Shown: positions 10,794-22,560 of the stretch, piece after piece
How positions within the stretch are numbered: position 1 is the first letter of the stretch
Layout of the letters: the number at the start of each line of letters is the position of its first letter
The notes under the pieces: generated by a model
Database searches by the model: none
The model's input: only the letters and a program-made list of their open reading frames with translations
Told to the model about the DNA's origin: nothing
DNA from: Parastagonospora avenae f. sp. tritici 18332-5
Taxonomy: Eukaryota > Ascomycota > Dothideomycetes > Pleosporales > Phaeosphaeriaceae
Length of the DNA: 64,000 nt
NCBI GenBank assembly: GCA_022559985.1
Contig: JAFJTR010000016.1
Span: 186,001 to 250,000 of the forward strand
Direction of reading: 5' to 3'
Program-made: the position numbers and the translations under genes

Positions 10794-12446
10794 TCATTCA
10801 GAGTCTACTTCTACTACCTTCTGGCACGTACGCGCATTATGCCCAGTCTCTCTGCATTGTGTACACCGTCGTTGAGATGGTTCACCTACTTCAGCGCGCA
10901 CCCGCTTCTTTGGCTTCTTCCCATCACTACGCGCCCCAAAGTCCTTGAGAGCAGCCAAACAAGCCCCATCCTTAACTGTTAAGGTCTCCTCTGCTTGAAT
11001 CCGCTTTCTTTTGTGCGATCTACGTCGCGTAACAGCCTCATTTGCCGCTCGAAGCTCTGCAATCTCCTTTTGCGCCAACACTAGCTTGTGCGCAATAATC
11101 GCTGCTCCCTTTGAGACCTTCTCAAAAGCCTCTACGATGGACGTTGGTGAGCTATCTATATGTCTCTGAATCCTTGCCTTCACGAGCGTCGATTGCGACC
11201 CTAATTTAAGGGTATTGCTTGGGGTTTGCGACTGCCAGGGATCATTGCTAGAGAGTGGTGGTGATGGAGTACGTAGCCGAACATCAAGGGCTGCTATGAC
11301 CCGTTCTAGGTCAAATGGGACCAATCCAGCGCCTCGAAACCCTCCTTAGATATTACTAGGAGTAATTGCTGCATTATAGGCGCGTATAAAGCATGGTAGG
11401 AACTCAAGCTTTGTGATGTGGGTGATCCGGTTGCGCATGAGATTCTCAGTTTGGCGGCCATACGCTGTCTTCAAAGGCGAGAAACACCCCACATCAAGAG
11501 GCTGCAGGAGGTGCGATGAGTGCGGAGGCATACAGATAGTGATAATTTTGTTCTCCTTGCAGTAATCCTGGAAGGCAAGCGAGTCATGGCTCTCATGGTC
11601 GTCGATTGCGAGCAGTCGGTGGCTGCCAACTACCCTCTTCTTTGTATGCTCGTCAAAGTGCTTCAACCACTGCAGGCCAAGCTCATTTGTTGTCCAGCCG
11701 TTCTCAGAGACTGCGATAACCCAATCGTGAGGTAGATCCTCCTCCTTGTACCAGACAGAGAGGTGATGGCGGCCCTTGAAGACAAGGAAAGGTGGAATGG
11801 CCCGCCCTGTCGCGTTGATGCCCTGGATCACCGTTGTCCACTCTCTGTTGCCCTGCTGCACTATCTTTAGCCTTCCTCGTCTCTCTGAAGCTGTGACAAC
11901 TGAGCCAGTAGATATCTGGCCTATCATGAAGCCAGACTCGTCGAAGTTAAACGTGTCTTCATCCTAGATGCCGTACTTGGCTTTAATGTTGGCTACTAGG
12001 CTGAACTAGCCTTGAATAACCCCAGGATCCTCGCAGAGGGCTATCTTGTAGTCGTATTTGCGATTAAACTTCGTTGTGAGCTTAGGTCGGCCTTTGACGA
12101 ACGTACTGGGCCAGTTTACGCCAACCTGGCCCATATTGCGCTCAGCGCGCAAGGAATTTGCCATATCAGCCATAGCTGCGAGCCTAGGGGGAAATCCTCG
12201 CGCGAATAGCTCAAGTATATGCTCAACAACCACCTCCTCCTCAAGCTTAGTCAGATTCTTTGATTTAGGCCAGTAATCTGTTTGTAGAGTCTGTCCTGCG
12301 CGCCGGCGGCTTATTGTTGATTGATCGACGTTGTAGATAGCTGCAGCGCGTCGCTGAGAGCGTGTCGCGTCTTGTTTGAGAGCCTGAAGGGCATTCCGTA
12401 TCTGACGTACTTTAGAAGGTTCTATCTGGTGTTGTTGTTGAGGCAT
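10794..12446 (-). pseudogene. Pogo/Fot1-like DDE transposase with three in-frame stops
   Basis: From ATG 12446 one frame runs about 550 codons to 10794. It shows an N-terminal Psq-like helix-turn-helix (NVDQSTISRR), a Tc5/CENP-B-like DNA-binding region, and a DDE catalytic core with FNFDESGFMIG, LLAIDDHESHD and SSHLLQPLDVGCFSPLK. A C-terminal CCHC zinc knuckle reads CTQCRETGHNARTC. Three stops break the frame: TAG at 12006-12008, TAG about 54 bases further on, and TAA about 11347. The expected residues there (W or Q) differ from stops by single G-to-A or C-to-T changes. The core reads DDHESH where relatives usually have DGHGSH, again two G-to-A changes. This pattern fits RIP, so the copy should be inactive. 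Confidence 0.85.
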
Positions 12447-12471
12447 CACGTAGGAAGGTAGGGTTTTGTAA

Positions 12472-12500
12472 GGGCTTGGCAAAAGTGATGCACGAGCCCG
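12472..12500. repeat. Right terminal inverted repeat
   Basis: GGGCTTGGCAAAAGTGATG followed by CACGAGCCCG is the inverted partner of the repeat at 10675-10720. Confidence 0.75.
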
Positions 12501-12510
12501 CCGCACGCGT

Positions 12511-13086
12511 TTTTTCACGGATTGGACTGGCAAAAGCTCTTTACGAAGCAGTACGACAAAGACGCACCGTGTAGCAGGCACGCGAGCTCTCGGCCAGGCC
12601 GTAGACAGGCGGAACATTGCTATGGTCAAAGAGATCCTAGCCCGTGGTATGCGTTGCGACTTCGAAGACATGGACCGCCCTCCCTACTATACCGGTTGCA
12701 CGTTTCGCGACATGTCAGATCCTGAGGGCTTCCTTCCCCCGCTTGTGCGAGCGATCAAGCATGGAGAGACCAAGCTCGTCCGACTGCTGCTGAAAGATGG
12801 CGCAAATCCAAATGTCGCTTATCATGATCTGCCTTGCGAGCTCGATTCGTTGTTTCGAGATCAAGATCCAGTAGGCCATCGTTGTGGGAGAGCGGTGCAT
12901 TTGGCAATGGAGTTGGGTCACTTGGACATCGTGCAATTACTGCTTAGCAGTGGGTCGGATATTGGCCTTGCGCATCCCGTTCGGGATGTGTGAGACCATA
13001 GGTGTAAGTTTGTGCCGAGGCCAGCGTATCAGAGGGTCATGTATGGGCTGCGGAGACTGTCGGATGAGAGTGAGAGAAGGCGATAG
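12511..13086 (+). pseudogene. Ankyrin-repeat protein fragment
   Basis: Three ankyrin-like units can be read in one frame: LGQAVDRRNIAMVKEILARG, then LVRAIKHGETKLVRLLLKDG with GANPN, then AVHLAMELGHLDIVQLLLSS. The first ATG in frame is at 12622, but the ankyrin pattern already begins upstream of it. The frame stays open back into the transposon end, so the original 5' part is missing. TGA at 12991 ends the frame, yet the same frame continues with 30 plausible codons to TAG 13084; TGG to TGA would be another G-to-A change. It could also be a short intact gene starting at 12622. Function cannot be inferred beyond protein-protein binding repeats. Confidence 0.6.
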
Positions 13087-13598
13087 CTACAGTGCGAGGG
13101 TACGCTTCTCCAGCATCACCGTGTCCTCCACTGCGCAGACATCCACAACATCGTATTGCCATATTATTCTCGTATCAGCGCACGCTGCCTTAACGAGACG
13201 AAGGGCTTGCGGTTTGTCTTCAGGGCGCTTCGCACCCGGCACCATAGCTAGCTGAGAACATCCAGTGATCCGGGCTTGCAGAGGCTCCAAGTGATAGCTT
13301 CCCGACTCTAGGGCGGCGCGGCTGTGGAGAATGCTTTCCGCAGTGTCTGGCTCGTGGCAATTCTGTCGGTGAGAAAGTGGGCATTGGAAGCATAGGATTG
13401 TGGACCACCTCGCGTCGGTTTACGTGTCCGGCGATTCGGGCTCCGGGATAGCTTATGTCGAATGTATCTGGAGCGGTCGGCAGGATCATGAGTGCAAGCC
13501 GCACGATTGTGAGAAGTGTAGTTCCTGCCTTACATGTCAATCAAACATTCATCAGATGGTCGCAAATGTCATCAATGGAGTGACGCACACCTCGACAA

Positions 13599-13620
13599 GC
13601 ACCTGGGCAAGCCCAGGTGC
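13599..13620. repeat. Perfect 10-bp hairpin
   Basis: GCACCTGGGC and GCCCAGGTGC face each other across an AA loop. The hairpin abuts the left end of the inverted-repeat element at 13622. Confidence 0.6.
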
Positions 13621-13621
13621 G

Positions 13622-14009
13622 CCGCGAGCATAAAACGCTCGCCAGCCCCGTCCCCTCAACCTCTTCTCATACTTAGCTTCTTGCGAGCGTCGAGCCAAGC
13701 GGGAGGGCGTCGGGGAGCCGCACCGGAGGAGCTGCCTGCTGAGCTGGAGAGCCGAGTTGCGAATGAAGTTAAACTTCTTCCTCAATGCAGTGCCATAGGC
13801 AAAGCAATCAATGAAAAAGGTGCCAAAGGCAGTCCAGCAAAAATTGCCCCGCTGAAGCCCCCGAAGGAGATTCAATCCAAGACCTGTCCGCGCTGTGCAA
13901 TGCAGCAGATCCTGAATGACCAGCCGAAAGCTTGAGCTCGGCGGTCGCAAGAAGGTAAGTATGAGAAGAGGTTGAGGGGACGGGGCTGGCGAGCGTTTTA
14001 TGCTCGCGG
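13622..14009. mobile_element. MITE-like 388-bp inverted-repeat element
   Basis: The two ends, 13622-13686 and 13945-14009, are inverted copies of about 65 bp with few mismatches. They begin CCGCGAGCATAAAACGCTCG, and within each arm GCGAGC pairs with GCTCGC, so the ends themselves can fold. The roughly 258-bp interior holds no recognisable protein. Length, long terminal inverted repeats and lack of coding capacity fit a non-autonomous DNA transposon. No clear target-site duplication was found, and its transposase family is unknown. Confidence 0.7.
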
Positions 14010-14421
14010 ACTCTTGGCACGCTAACAGGACACGTGATCTCGCTTAGGTCTGAGGGCTTGTGCGTTGACCGTGCGCTGACCGTGCGCCCTCCGTGCGTCC
14101 CGAGGTGCTACCGGAGGACTTTCACCTGCGAGAGAACACCAAAGGCCACAGTGAGGTGAAATGGTTTCGAGACGGGTAAGTGACTGCTTCTGTTTTCCAT
14201 TGCTTGCGGGCGACTGGTTTGAGCTGCGCAAAGCTTGAAGGTCGCCCAAATCTAGATCCCAATCCCACATTTCATGATGATCAAATATAACATTAGAACC
14301 GTTGCGAATGACGCTTTCGGGCGGTTGATTTCACAACCTTTGCACATATCTGATATCTCGCATTCTTCGCCGTCTTTCCAAAATATTGCCACGTCCCAAA
14401 GCTAACGATGCGCAAGACACG

Positions 14422-16178
14422 ATGAGCAGACCGGCGCTCAGCTTTCTCCGACCGTACCTCCATCAGTCCCCTCGTTCGATACGACCGGAACATGCCCGCG
14501 TATACCTGTCCATCCAGCGACGATTCGCTCAGTCGATAGCTGCCGACGAGTACACTGGACCGCACGATGTTGAGAAGCAGAAGCGGTTGGAACAATTAAG
14601 GCGGGCGAAACCACTAGACGACTATCATCCACGGCTCCATCGCCCACATGATGTCGAGAGTCTCTCGATCCGCGACTTCAATGAGAAGTATGAGGGCATA
14701 CAAGAGACGAATCCAGAGCTCGTGTCTGTGATGGGTATGTCCTAGTCGCATCTACTATGACTTGGCTCTGACAGCTTCAGGAAGGGTTCGCTCAGTGCGG
14801 ATACTCAGCTCCAAGCTAGTATTCCTGGACATTGAACGCGACACGCAACGGTTGCAAATCATGGTTGAGCTAAAGAAGCTCACGCCACAGGATGGCACTG
14901 AAGATAGCTACAAGAGTTTTAAGAAGACGGCGAGGCTGGGCGACTGGATATGTAAGTATGACAATTCAATTTTCGATTGCATTTCTGATATTCCCAGGTG
15001 TCCATGGAAATCCAACGCGGACCTCAAAAGGCCAATTATCGGTTGTCGCTCTCGATGTACCTCAGATCCTCGCGCCGTGCCTACACCACATTCCCGAAAC
15101 AGTCGACAATGCAGAGACGCTTGCTCGACGACCTCACATACACGCCCTCACGAGCGACCAGCCAGGCGATGTCCTTCGCCTCCGAGCGCTTATCTACGAC
15201 TACATACGCACATATTTCATAACCAGTGGATTCCTAGAGGTCGAGACACCAACGTTCGACGTGAATGCTGGAGGAGCCATTGCGCGGCCGTTCGAGACAA
15301 TTGCGAACGAGTTGTCAAACACATCAGTAAGGCTCAGGATAGCACCCGAGCTGAACCTGAAGCGTATGATCATAGGTGGGCAGGACAAAATCTTCGAGAT
15401 TGGCCGCGCCTTTCGAAATGAAGGAGTGGACAATACTCACAATCCAGAGTTCTCAACATGCGAGTTTTACGAGGTTGGGGCAACACTACCAGATGTGATT
15501 GCGAGGACGGAACAGGTGATACATGGCTTGCATACTGCCGTCGAGTCGTTAAGGTCAACATACTTCCCTACACTTGCAGCACCAGAGGTTGACTTCTCTG
15601 GCCCATTCGCGCAATTACCCTTCATCCCGACGATCGAGAAAGAGAGCGGTCGAAAGCTGCCAGATCTTCTATTGCCGCACGCATCCACCGAGATCATTGA
15701 CATGTTCAGAGACCTTGACATTGCGATCCCGCCAAATCCCACTTTACCCCGACTCCTAGACGTACTCGCCGAGCAGTATATTGAGCCGCTCTGCATCAAG
15801 CCGACCTTTATTACCCATCATCCCGAAGCTCTATCACCCCTCTCAAAATCCTACTTCGATCCCGCCACCTCTCAGCGTGTCGCCTCGCGCGTAGAGCTCT
15901 TCATCAATGGCCGCGAATACGTAAACGCATACGAGGAGGAGAATTCGCCCTTCGAACAACGCCGCAAGTTCATGCAGCAGCTAGACTTTCACGTCGATGG
16001 TGAAGGAGCGATGGATGAGAGTTACCTCGAGGCTCTGGAGTGGGGTATGCCACCTACAGGTGGATGGGGCTGCGGTCTAGATAGACTGGTCATGCTGTTC
16101 GCCTCGAAGAAGAGAATAGCAGATGTGCTTCCATTCGGCACGTTGAGGAATGTCGTTAGCATTGCAAAGACCAAATGA
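14422..16178 (+). CDS. MSK1: Mitochondrial lysyl-tRNA synthetase (class II)
   Basis: Three exons (14422-14734, 14775-14951, 14998-16178) with 40- and 46-nt introns encode about 556 residues. The basic, acid-free start MSRPALSFLRPYLHQSPRS fits a mitochondrial presequence. An OB-fold anticodon-binding part (SGRVRSVRI, LVFLDIE) precedes the class II catalytic core. The motif 2 region (IGRAFRNEGVDNTHNPEF, CEFYE) has the lysyl rather than aspartyl form, and motif 3 is GWGCGLDRLVMLF. It charges mitochondrial tRNA-Lys. The acceptor of intron 1 could be 14774 or 14780, both in frame, changing two residues. The start follows the first ATG with a presequence. Confidence 0.9.
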
Positions 16179-17152
16179 ATATACCTTCGCTGCTGGTAGA
16201 ATCAGTACATCATCTTGAACCCTTCACGCTGTGCTTACTTCGCCCCAACTCCACGATCCCAAGCGCCAGGTCCAAAACCTTCTTATCCGCGACTCACACC
16301 CACATCCAACCCATCTCAGCCTATCCATCTCTCCGTGCCACATGCACATGCACATCACACGAGCCGTTCCTCACCGTTCAATCCCCCCCCAACCTACAGA
16401 TTCTCCTCCCTTAGTCCACGGCACAGTTTCCTTCCCCTCATATCGCATAAACCTTGAACCCCTCCATAGCATAAACTTTCCGCCCCGCAGCGCAGTCCGA
16501 AAAAAACAGCATTTCACTTTGCGCGAAGCGCGCGGTACACAAAAGAATCCCACCAACATTGTCTGTCCACATGTGACATGCGCAACAATAGTCTCTAGGC
16601 TAGCCGCTCATCCGAAGCCATGGCCTGAGCAATCATCCGTCTACAAGTGTCGCGCGATGATGGGCAGTTTACTCAGGCCACAAGGCCGCATGGGTGGGAG
16701 AGGCTGCCTCGTTTCATGCGAGCGCTCGGTTGAGGGCGATCCGCGGTGAGGTTGGAGGACTTGGCGGGCGGGCTTGGGGGTGTCAGGGAAGAGTGGGAGA
16801 ATGGGTCTGGCGGCGTCATGTGAAATTGGGTGACAAATTCTGCGAGCGGTGTGGAAGGTGGAGTTGGGGATGGGTTTGTAAGTCGCGAGGGCGAGAACAA
16901 CAGGTGATGCGAAAGACGGCGATTATGGTCACGAGATTTTGATGGAATGTAACTTTTTTTTTGGTTAATTTCGTCGTTTTTGCGAGACGATTAGTAAAGC
17001 ACCATGATATCGATAGAGTGCTACGCAACAAAATTTGGAAAATATGTCCGACTGAACTTATACAGATTTCAGACTCTTGGAATTCGATCTGGCTAACGAT
17101 ACACAACTCTACATATCCATCTTTCATATCCAATCTCTAACAACGCAATCAT
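16179..17152. other. Intergenic region, no gene seen
   Basis: This is the spacer between two convergent genes. It has C-rich stretches (16230-16450) and a G-rich stretch (16680-16870), which create long but protein-unlike open frames on both strands. No feature is supported. Confidence 0.4.
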
Positions 17153-18962
17153 TTAGAAATGCTCCTTCCAGAACTTGAAGTTAACTTCCTGGCACGTGGC
17201 CATCTTACACGCCTTCTTAATATCCCGCGCTGCGACGTTGGGTCCGCAGAAGTACACACCGACTTCTGTCCTGAGCGTGCTCTCGAGACCGTTCATGTAG
17301 GTGCGGTCCAGGATGCCGTCGCGCATACCGCTAAGCAGGCGCTGGAAGTCGGGACGACCGAAATTTGTCCGCGACTTGAGTTCGGTCAGAGGATCCTTGT
17401 CGGTACCGACTGAGTTGAGCACAATGTTCTGCGCAGTGTTGGCATCCATCTTCTGCGTGAGGTAGGTGTGGATGCGCAAGAACTGGTCGCCATCGGCGCC
17501 GCCCAGGGATTGCGCTTCGAGGGAGGAGAGGAGCGTTTGGAACCACTCAAAGGAAGAGGTGTCTTTGCAGACCCAGATAAATTCGACACGGCGGAGACGC
17601 TTGGGTGGGTTGGGGCTGAGACGGAGGTGGTAGATGGACTTGAGAATGGAGGCCCAGGGTGTCACACCGATACCGGTACCGATGAGCACGGCGACTTCGT
17701 TCTCGAAAACGTCTTCTGCGGGGGCTCCGTAGGGTCCGTCGATCTTGAGGCTGGGCATCTTCTGGCCGTGCTGAAGCGCGATCTCGTACATGCCCATGGG
17801 GTCGAGCTCGTCGTAGAGCTTGGATTGTGATTGACCGGCACCAAGAGCATCGGCAAGAGCGCGAGTGAAGTCACCAACCTGGCGGACATGAACGGAGACA
17901 TAAGGGTCGTTGGGGCAAGAAGTGATCGTAAATGGATGCCACTGGTGGTAGCTGACTTCCGGGCAGTTCAGGAAGAGCCATTGTCCTGGCTTGTACCTCA
18001 TGCTAGGCTTGGTGAATTGAATCTCGACAGCATCTGCTTTGCGTTAGCTTGAGCCACAAACTGCAAATATGAAATGAACTTACCGTATGGGTGACGGACG
18101 ACCTTGACTATCTTGGTCTCACGCCTGCTGCGGACTTCACGGTAGAGGCGGTCGAAGAGGTAAAGGCCACCGCCTACAAGCTCCCATCGCCAACCCTCGT
18201 ACCCAATGCAGTGCGTCCAGAAGTTGTCGTGGTCGAAAGGCGAGAACGCAGGAGCAGTGTCACGGACGAAACAGCTGGTGGCATGGGTGTACATGCCGAG
18301 CAGGAAGGGGATGAAGAGGTGGTGAGTGTACCAGAAAGTCTCGAAAGACTGTTGTCGGATCCTGTGGTGAGCAGTGGTGTAGATGAGCAACATGCACAGC
18401 AACATGATGTGTCCAGTGATACCACCGGCTTCGGTGTAGTGAATCTGAAGGGCAATCTGGGGACGGACTTGAGTGCGCTCGACGTTGAAGAAGCTGTAAT
18501 TATTAGCACCAGATCAATCTCAGAGTTCTGCGGAAGCTTACTTCACGTAATGAGCACCCGTGTGAAGGATCGTGAAGAACAACATGGCGTATGCGACTTG
18601 CTTGTGGAACCATTGGTTCTCGTCGAGTGGCGCCCATCGAGCCTTCGGTCGTAGCCATCGGAGAATGTTCCTGCACATGGGCATAACGATAACCATTGTG
18701 TCGACAGAGAGAACCAGACCAGCACCTCGCGATATCCACACGGAGAACTGGAGAGCATTAAGAGGCGCTAGACGGATGTCGCCTTGTTGTTTCCACCTTT
18801 GATATTGTTAGCAGTGAGGGTGATACCATCGTCATGACCGACTTACCATCCTATACCAAATATGGCCCAGTGGAATCCCCAAAAGAAGAAATGAAATATG
18901 AGTTTCCGCGGTGTAAAGAACCGGGCCAGCATGGCGCTGTTGCCGCCACCGCTTGCTCCCAT
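17153..18962 (-). CDS. noxA: NADPH oxidase A (Nox1/NoxA type)
   Basis: Four exons (18962-18847, 18796-18542, 18493-18084, 18033-17153) with introns of 48-50 nt encode 553 residues, the normal NoxA length. The N-terminal half is a ferric-reductase-like membrane domain with haem-ligand His in LHTGAHYVNFF and THHLFIPFL contexts. The C-terminal half binds FAD (HPFTITS) and NADPH (GTGIGVTPWASILKS, YFCGPN) and ends in KEHF, as is typical. There are no EF hands, unlike NoxC. It passes electrons from NADPH to oxygen across the membrane. Family knowledge: NoxA works with NoxR and Rac and is needed for fruiting bodies, hyphal fusion or infection structures. Every splice join restores family sequence (for example GIGWWKQ). 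Confidence 0.95.
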
Positions 18963-21900
18963 CGTGACGGTTGTGTGTTGTGTATGACCACCAAAAGATC
19001 CAACCAAGGCCGTTCAACGGTATTAGGACAAGAATTAAATGTTATATGTTACACGAAAGCGAACCTCAACCGGGGAGGGAATAAGATCCAGTCGAAGTTC
19101 GACCCGGCCAGCCAGATACGAAGAGCAAGAAAAGAATGTCGGCGTCCAGCGGGCGGAGAGAGGTAGAGAGCGCGGAGGTGGAGGACGGCCCAAGACTTCA
19201 AGGGAACGCAAGGTATTAGAATATCGAGGCTTGAACGTGGGTGGAACTCCAGGTGCAGATCAGGTGGATCTCGAAAGAGCCGTGCGGTATTCGGTGCGGC
19301 GGCACGCTTGTGCTGAAACCAAGGACGTCCTGTTCCGAACGGGCGTGGCTCAAACCAGTGCCCTGGAGATTTGACGTATAGTTGCTGGGGATAAGACGGG
19401 TGACAGTTCGCGCGATCCACAAGTGGAAAAGTTGCAGGCAGAAACCAGGTTGCGCCAAACCTCAAGGAGCCTCAGGACCGTTGGTGAGATGGCAAAGGCA
19501 CTCGAGGGGGTTGGGCCAATGCGTTGGGCGCCAAGTGTGTGAAGAGCGTCTCAAACCTGAAGCACAAGGCACACAAGCATGTTCTTCGATCTAGGGAGGT
19601 TATGTATGCGGAACTTCGATGTAGGAATTGTACCCTGGGTAATGCGCGGGTATGCGGCGTGGTGAACCACGAGTAGTCTCCTTGCGAATCCACTTGTTCG
19701 TTCTTGAGGAACTTTGAACAGCAATCCTTTGATCGCGAATTGCATCAATCGCCGGAATCTTCTTTTGGTGACTGCGGATTCACAATAATTGCATAGGCGG
19801 TTGGGGCGCTGCCTGACAAACGAGCCAATGTTGCTGAGGCTGTTCGTCGTTGTTCGCTTCGTGAAGGGGCTCCGACACTTGGGGGGGCGATGAGACGATG
19901 CGCGTTCGAGTCTGCTATAGCAGTATAAGCGAGTACGCACGACGAGCGCAAGGCTTGAAATCTTTTGTATTGATTCAGAGAGGCGATTTTGTCCGATATG
20001 AACGGAACATGCAAGACGTTAGGGTACAATTGGCAGCAAAGGTCGAAGCAACTGGGGGGTGTAGCGTGTCTAGAAATCGGGTATTCCTAAACTATGGCCC
20101 GGCACAAATGCAAACGCAGAGAAGTTTGGCAAGACTAGCGATCCTGGAAGAAGACTGTCGAGGCCTTCCATTGGAACCGCTGAGGCGTGGACGAGCAGCG
20201 ACTTCGATGCTCTCGAAGCCACTTGATGCTGTGGTTGGTAGCACAAAACAAGGCCGGTATGCTGGGCGCCATTTCAGCAGCCAATCTAAGCGGGCCGCGA
20301 AGCGCTGAGCGACCCCCACAAGGCCGAGCCAAGCATAGCGCTGTGCTCGCTGCAGGTGTACAGGACGAATGCGCTATTTTGGGGTTTCCTGCCATGGAGG
20401 CTGGCGGAGAATGGCGACAGGACGGGCGGCCGACCGCGTGGTCAGATGCGATCACAGCTAGTCTTGCCTTAGACTGTGATTCTGCACACCATCTGCAGAG
20501 AACCAAGCAAACGATAGAACAAAGTTCTTGGTGGCAATCAAGACCCTGGCTTGCTGAGTGATGGTCAGGTCCAGGCCCCGGCGCAACGTTGAAGTTCGCT
20601 TCGGACCTTGGTAAGCGGTGGTGCAGCTGCCATGAGACTGCCCAGGAGATTACACTATCGTGCACTTCCTCAATAGGAAATATCAAGATCTCGCAGCATA
20701 AGATCCAAGTCTCCGCGAGGCTCCTGCAGGCCGAAAACAACGTCAGGCCATTGTTTCCGGTCTTCGTCTTCGCGGACGTCACACACGAGCTGCTCCAAAC
20801 TGCTTAACTGCCCTATACGCCATGTTCGTATTGCGTTAAACCGCCGACATTTGGTTTCCAAAAAGCTTGTCACTCCCAGGGAACTGATACCGAACGAGTG
20901 TGGCCTGATGTTGTTTGTGTCAACGGCTGTCATGCTGCCAACCAGGCCTCGATGACGGCATAAACTGGACCTGAGGTAAACTTTGTCGTATGATGTTGTT
21001 TGATGGGCAAGCCTGAGGTGCCAGGACCCCTTCCATCTGATCTTCCTTGCAGCTACCTACCGAACCGGCATCCTGATGCACGGTAAGGGGACCGGCTCTG
21101 AGGCATCCGTGAGGTTGCGGCGAAGTAGGCACCAGGGGGTAGTGATTCGATGTGGATCTCCAAGATCAAGATCGAGCGCGGCAAGCCAGTTCCGGGTTCA
21201 TGTCGAGCTCAAGTGCTTCCACTATGGGCAGTGGAGTCCTGTTCGGATGCTGCGTTTGCCATTCTGTGAAGAGCCCGTGCCTGGAAAACTAGTCACGACA
21301 CCGTCACCAGATCAATCGCGGAAAGAGCGGTATGCGATATTGCCCAAGCCTTCAGCGATTGAATTCGATGTTCGCCGTCAGCCACGTGAATGCAGACTCA
21401 TCAAGACGGTCTATTTTCTACGCGATGCCTCGTCGCCAAGCTGGACAGACACGATGCTGATAGGCCGCGTCTCTACACGGCTGGCTGCATCGAGGCAAGC
21501 CACCTCGCATCGGCCGTTCGCCCGCCCAATCACCTTCACAGCACTCGTCGTGCTGCGTGTGGATCCAGCGGCTACACTGGCCCCAGTAGACTCCCCCCAG
21601 TCGAGAAGCGCACGTACCCCATGCATTAACTGTCTGTACAATTGCGGGCACTTCCCGCTGTCCTGCGAGCGGTACTGACACACCTTCTGTATCGAAGATC
21701 AACGGGCACAGCAAAAGCTGCCTGAACACCTAACACGCCTGAGACTCGGCTACGCCTCAGCCACGCCTTCACCCACGCGAACCTTGCGCTTGAACACCGC
21801 TCCTGTTTGTGCGCAAACCAGCTGCCACTTTACCGCTTTCAATCCTGAGGTGGAACCGCCCATTGTTGCGCCCGGCGGTGCAGCGCCTATAACAAAACCC

Positions 21901-22062
21901 CGCTGCCCTGCTCCAAGACTACTCATTGCTGTCTGTCGTCAAGGCTACTGGTAGTCGCAGGCCGTTCTATCTTTTCTTCATTTTCGCTTCTTTAACCCCT
22001 CTTCATTCTTTATCGACCGCGGGCTCGGTTTACTGCTCGTATCCTTTCTTTAATACCTCATC
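18963..22062. other. 3.1-kb gene-poor region between divergent genes
   Basis: This lies upstream of both noxA and the small membrane-protein gene. Open frames of up to 200 codons occur (20135-20782 minus, 21076-21678 plus) but read as low-information sequence with no recognisable motif. It may hold long promoters, a non-coding RNA or decayed DNA; none can be shown from sequence alone. Confidence 0.4.
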
Positions 22063-22560
22063 ATGGGCAAGTTAATCAAGAACCACTGGGCTCGCCTAGT
22101 CGTCCTCACAGCCGCTGCTTGTAAGTCACAACCACCACCACAACATACAAATCACAAAGTGTTCTAACATTCGCCAGATCAATTAGCCGCTGCACTCGAA
22201 GCCTTCTTCTGGCCGAAAATCTTCTGGGACTTCCTCACCAAGAACCTCGACTCTGCAGTCAAGCCCTTCCCTGTGCTGCAGATCATTAACCTCATCGTCG
22301 GCATAGTCGCTCTCGCCTGGGAATGGCCATTACCGCTCCTCGCCGGCACCGGTCTGCACCGATCCATTGAGGCCCGCCTAATCTTCTACCCACTTTGTGC
22401 CCTCTGCGCACTGCTCCTCTACCAAGGCACAAATTCGGGTCTCTACTACATCGTCGGCATGATCGCGTACTTCTGGGCCTACAGCGAGGGAGAAATCGTC
22501 TGCCCAGAGCCATGGACCCTGCCCAAGCGTGGCTCAACAGCACGGAAGATCGGTGTATAG
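22063..22560 (+). CDS. Small conserved four-helix membrane protein
   Basis: Two exons (22063-22120, 22178-22560; intron 57 nt) give 146 residues. The start MGKLIKNHWARLVVLTAAAY leads into the first hydrophobic segment. Further helices follow around PVLQIINLIVGIVALAW, LIFYPLCALCALLLY and LYYIVGMIAYFWAYSEGE. It resembles a family of short fungal integral membrane proteins of unknown function, catalogued I believe as DUF7727; that label is from memory. No catalytic motif is visible. The frame stays open for 119 codons after the TAG, but those codons do not look conserved. Confidence 0.85.

Larger units (their letters stand above)
10673..12502 (-). mobile_element. Fot1/pogo-type DNA transposon, degenerate
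   Basis: A Tc1/mariner-pogo type element of about 1.83 kb is bounded by inverted repeats sharing GGGCTCGTGCATCAC and TTTTGCCAAGCCC. The left repeat spans about 10675-10720 and the right one about 12472-12500. One minus-strand transposase frame fills the interior. The outermost bases and the TA target duplication expected for the family could not be recognised. The element sits between a HET-like relic and a broken ankyrin gene. Confidence 0.85.

Noticed and set aside
16231..16749. 172-codon plus frame after the lysyl-tRNA synthetase
   Set aside because: Its composition reflects C-rich DNA, there is no family pattern, and it overlaps equally long frames in other phases.
19880..19930. GTTCGAGTC resembling a tRNA B box
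   Set aside because: No A box, acceptor stem or anticodon arm can be folded around it.
20135..20782. 215-codon minus frame in the gene-poor region
   Set aside because: Low-information composition, no motif, and many competing frames.
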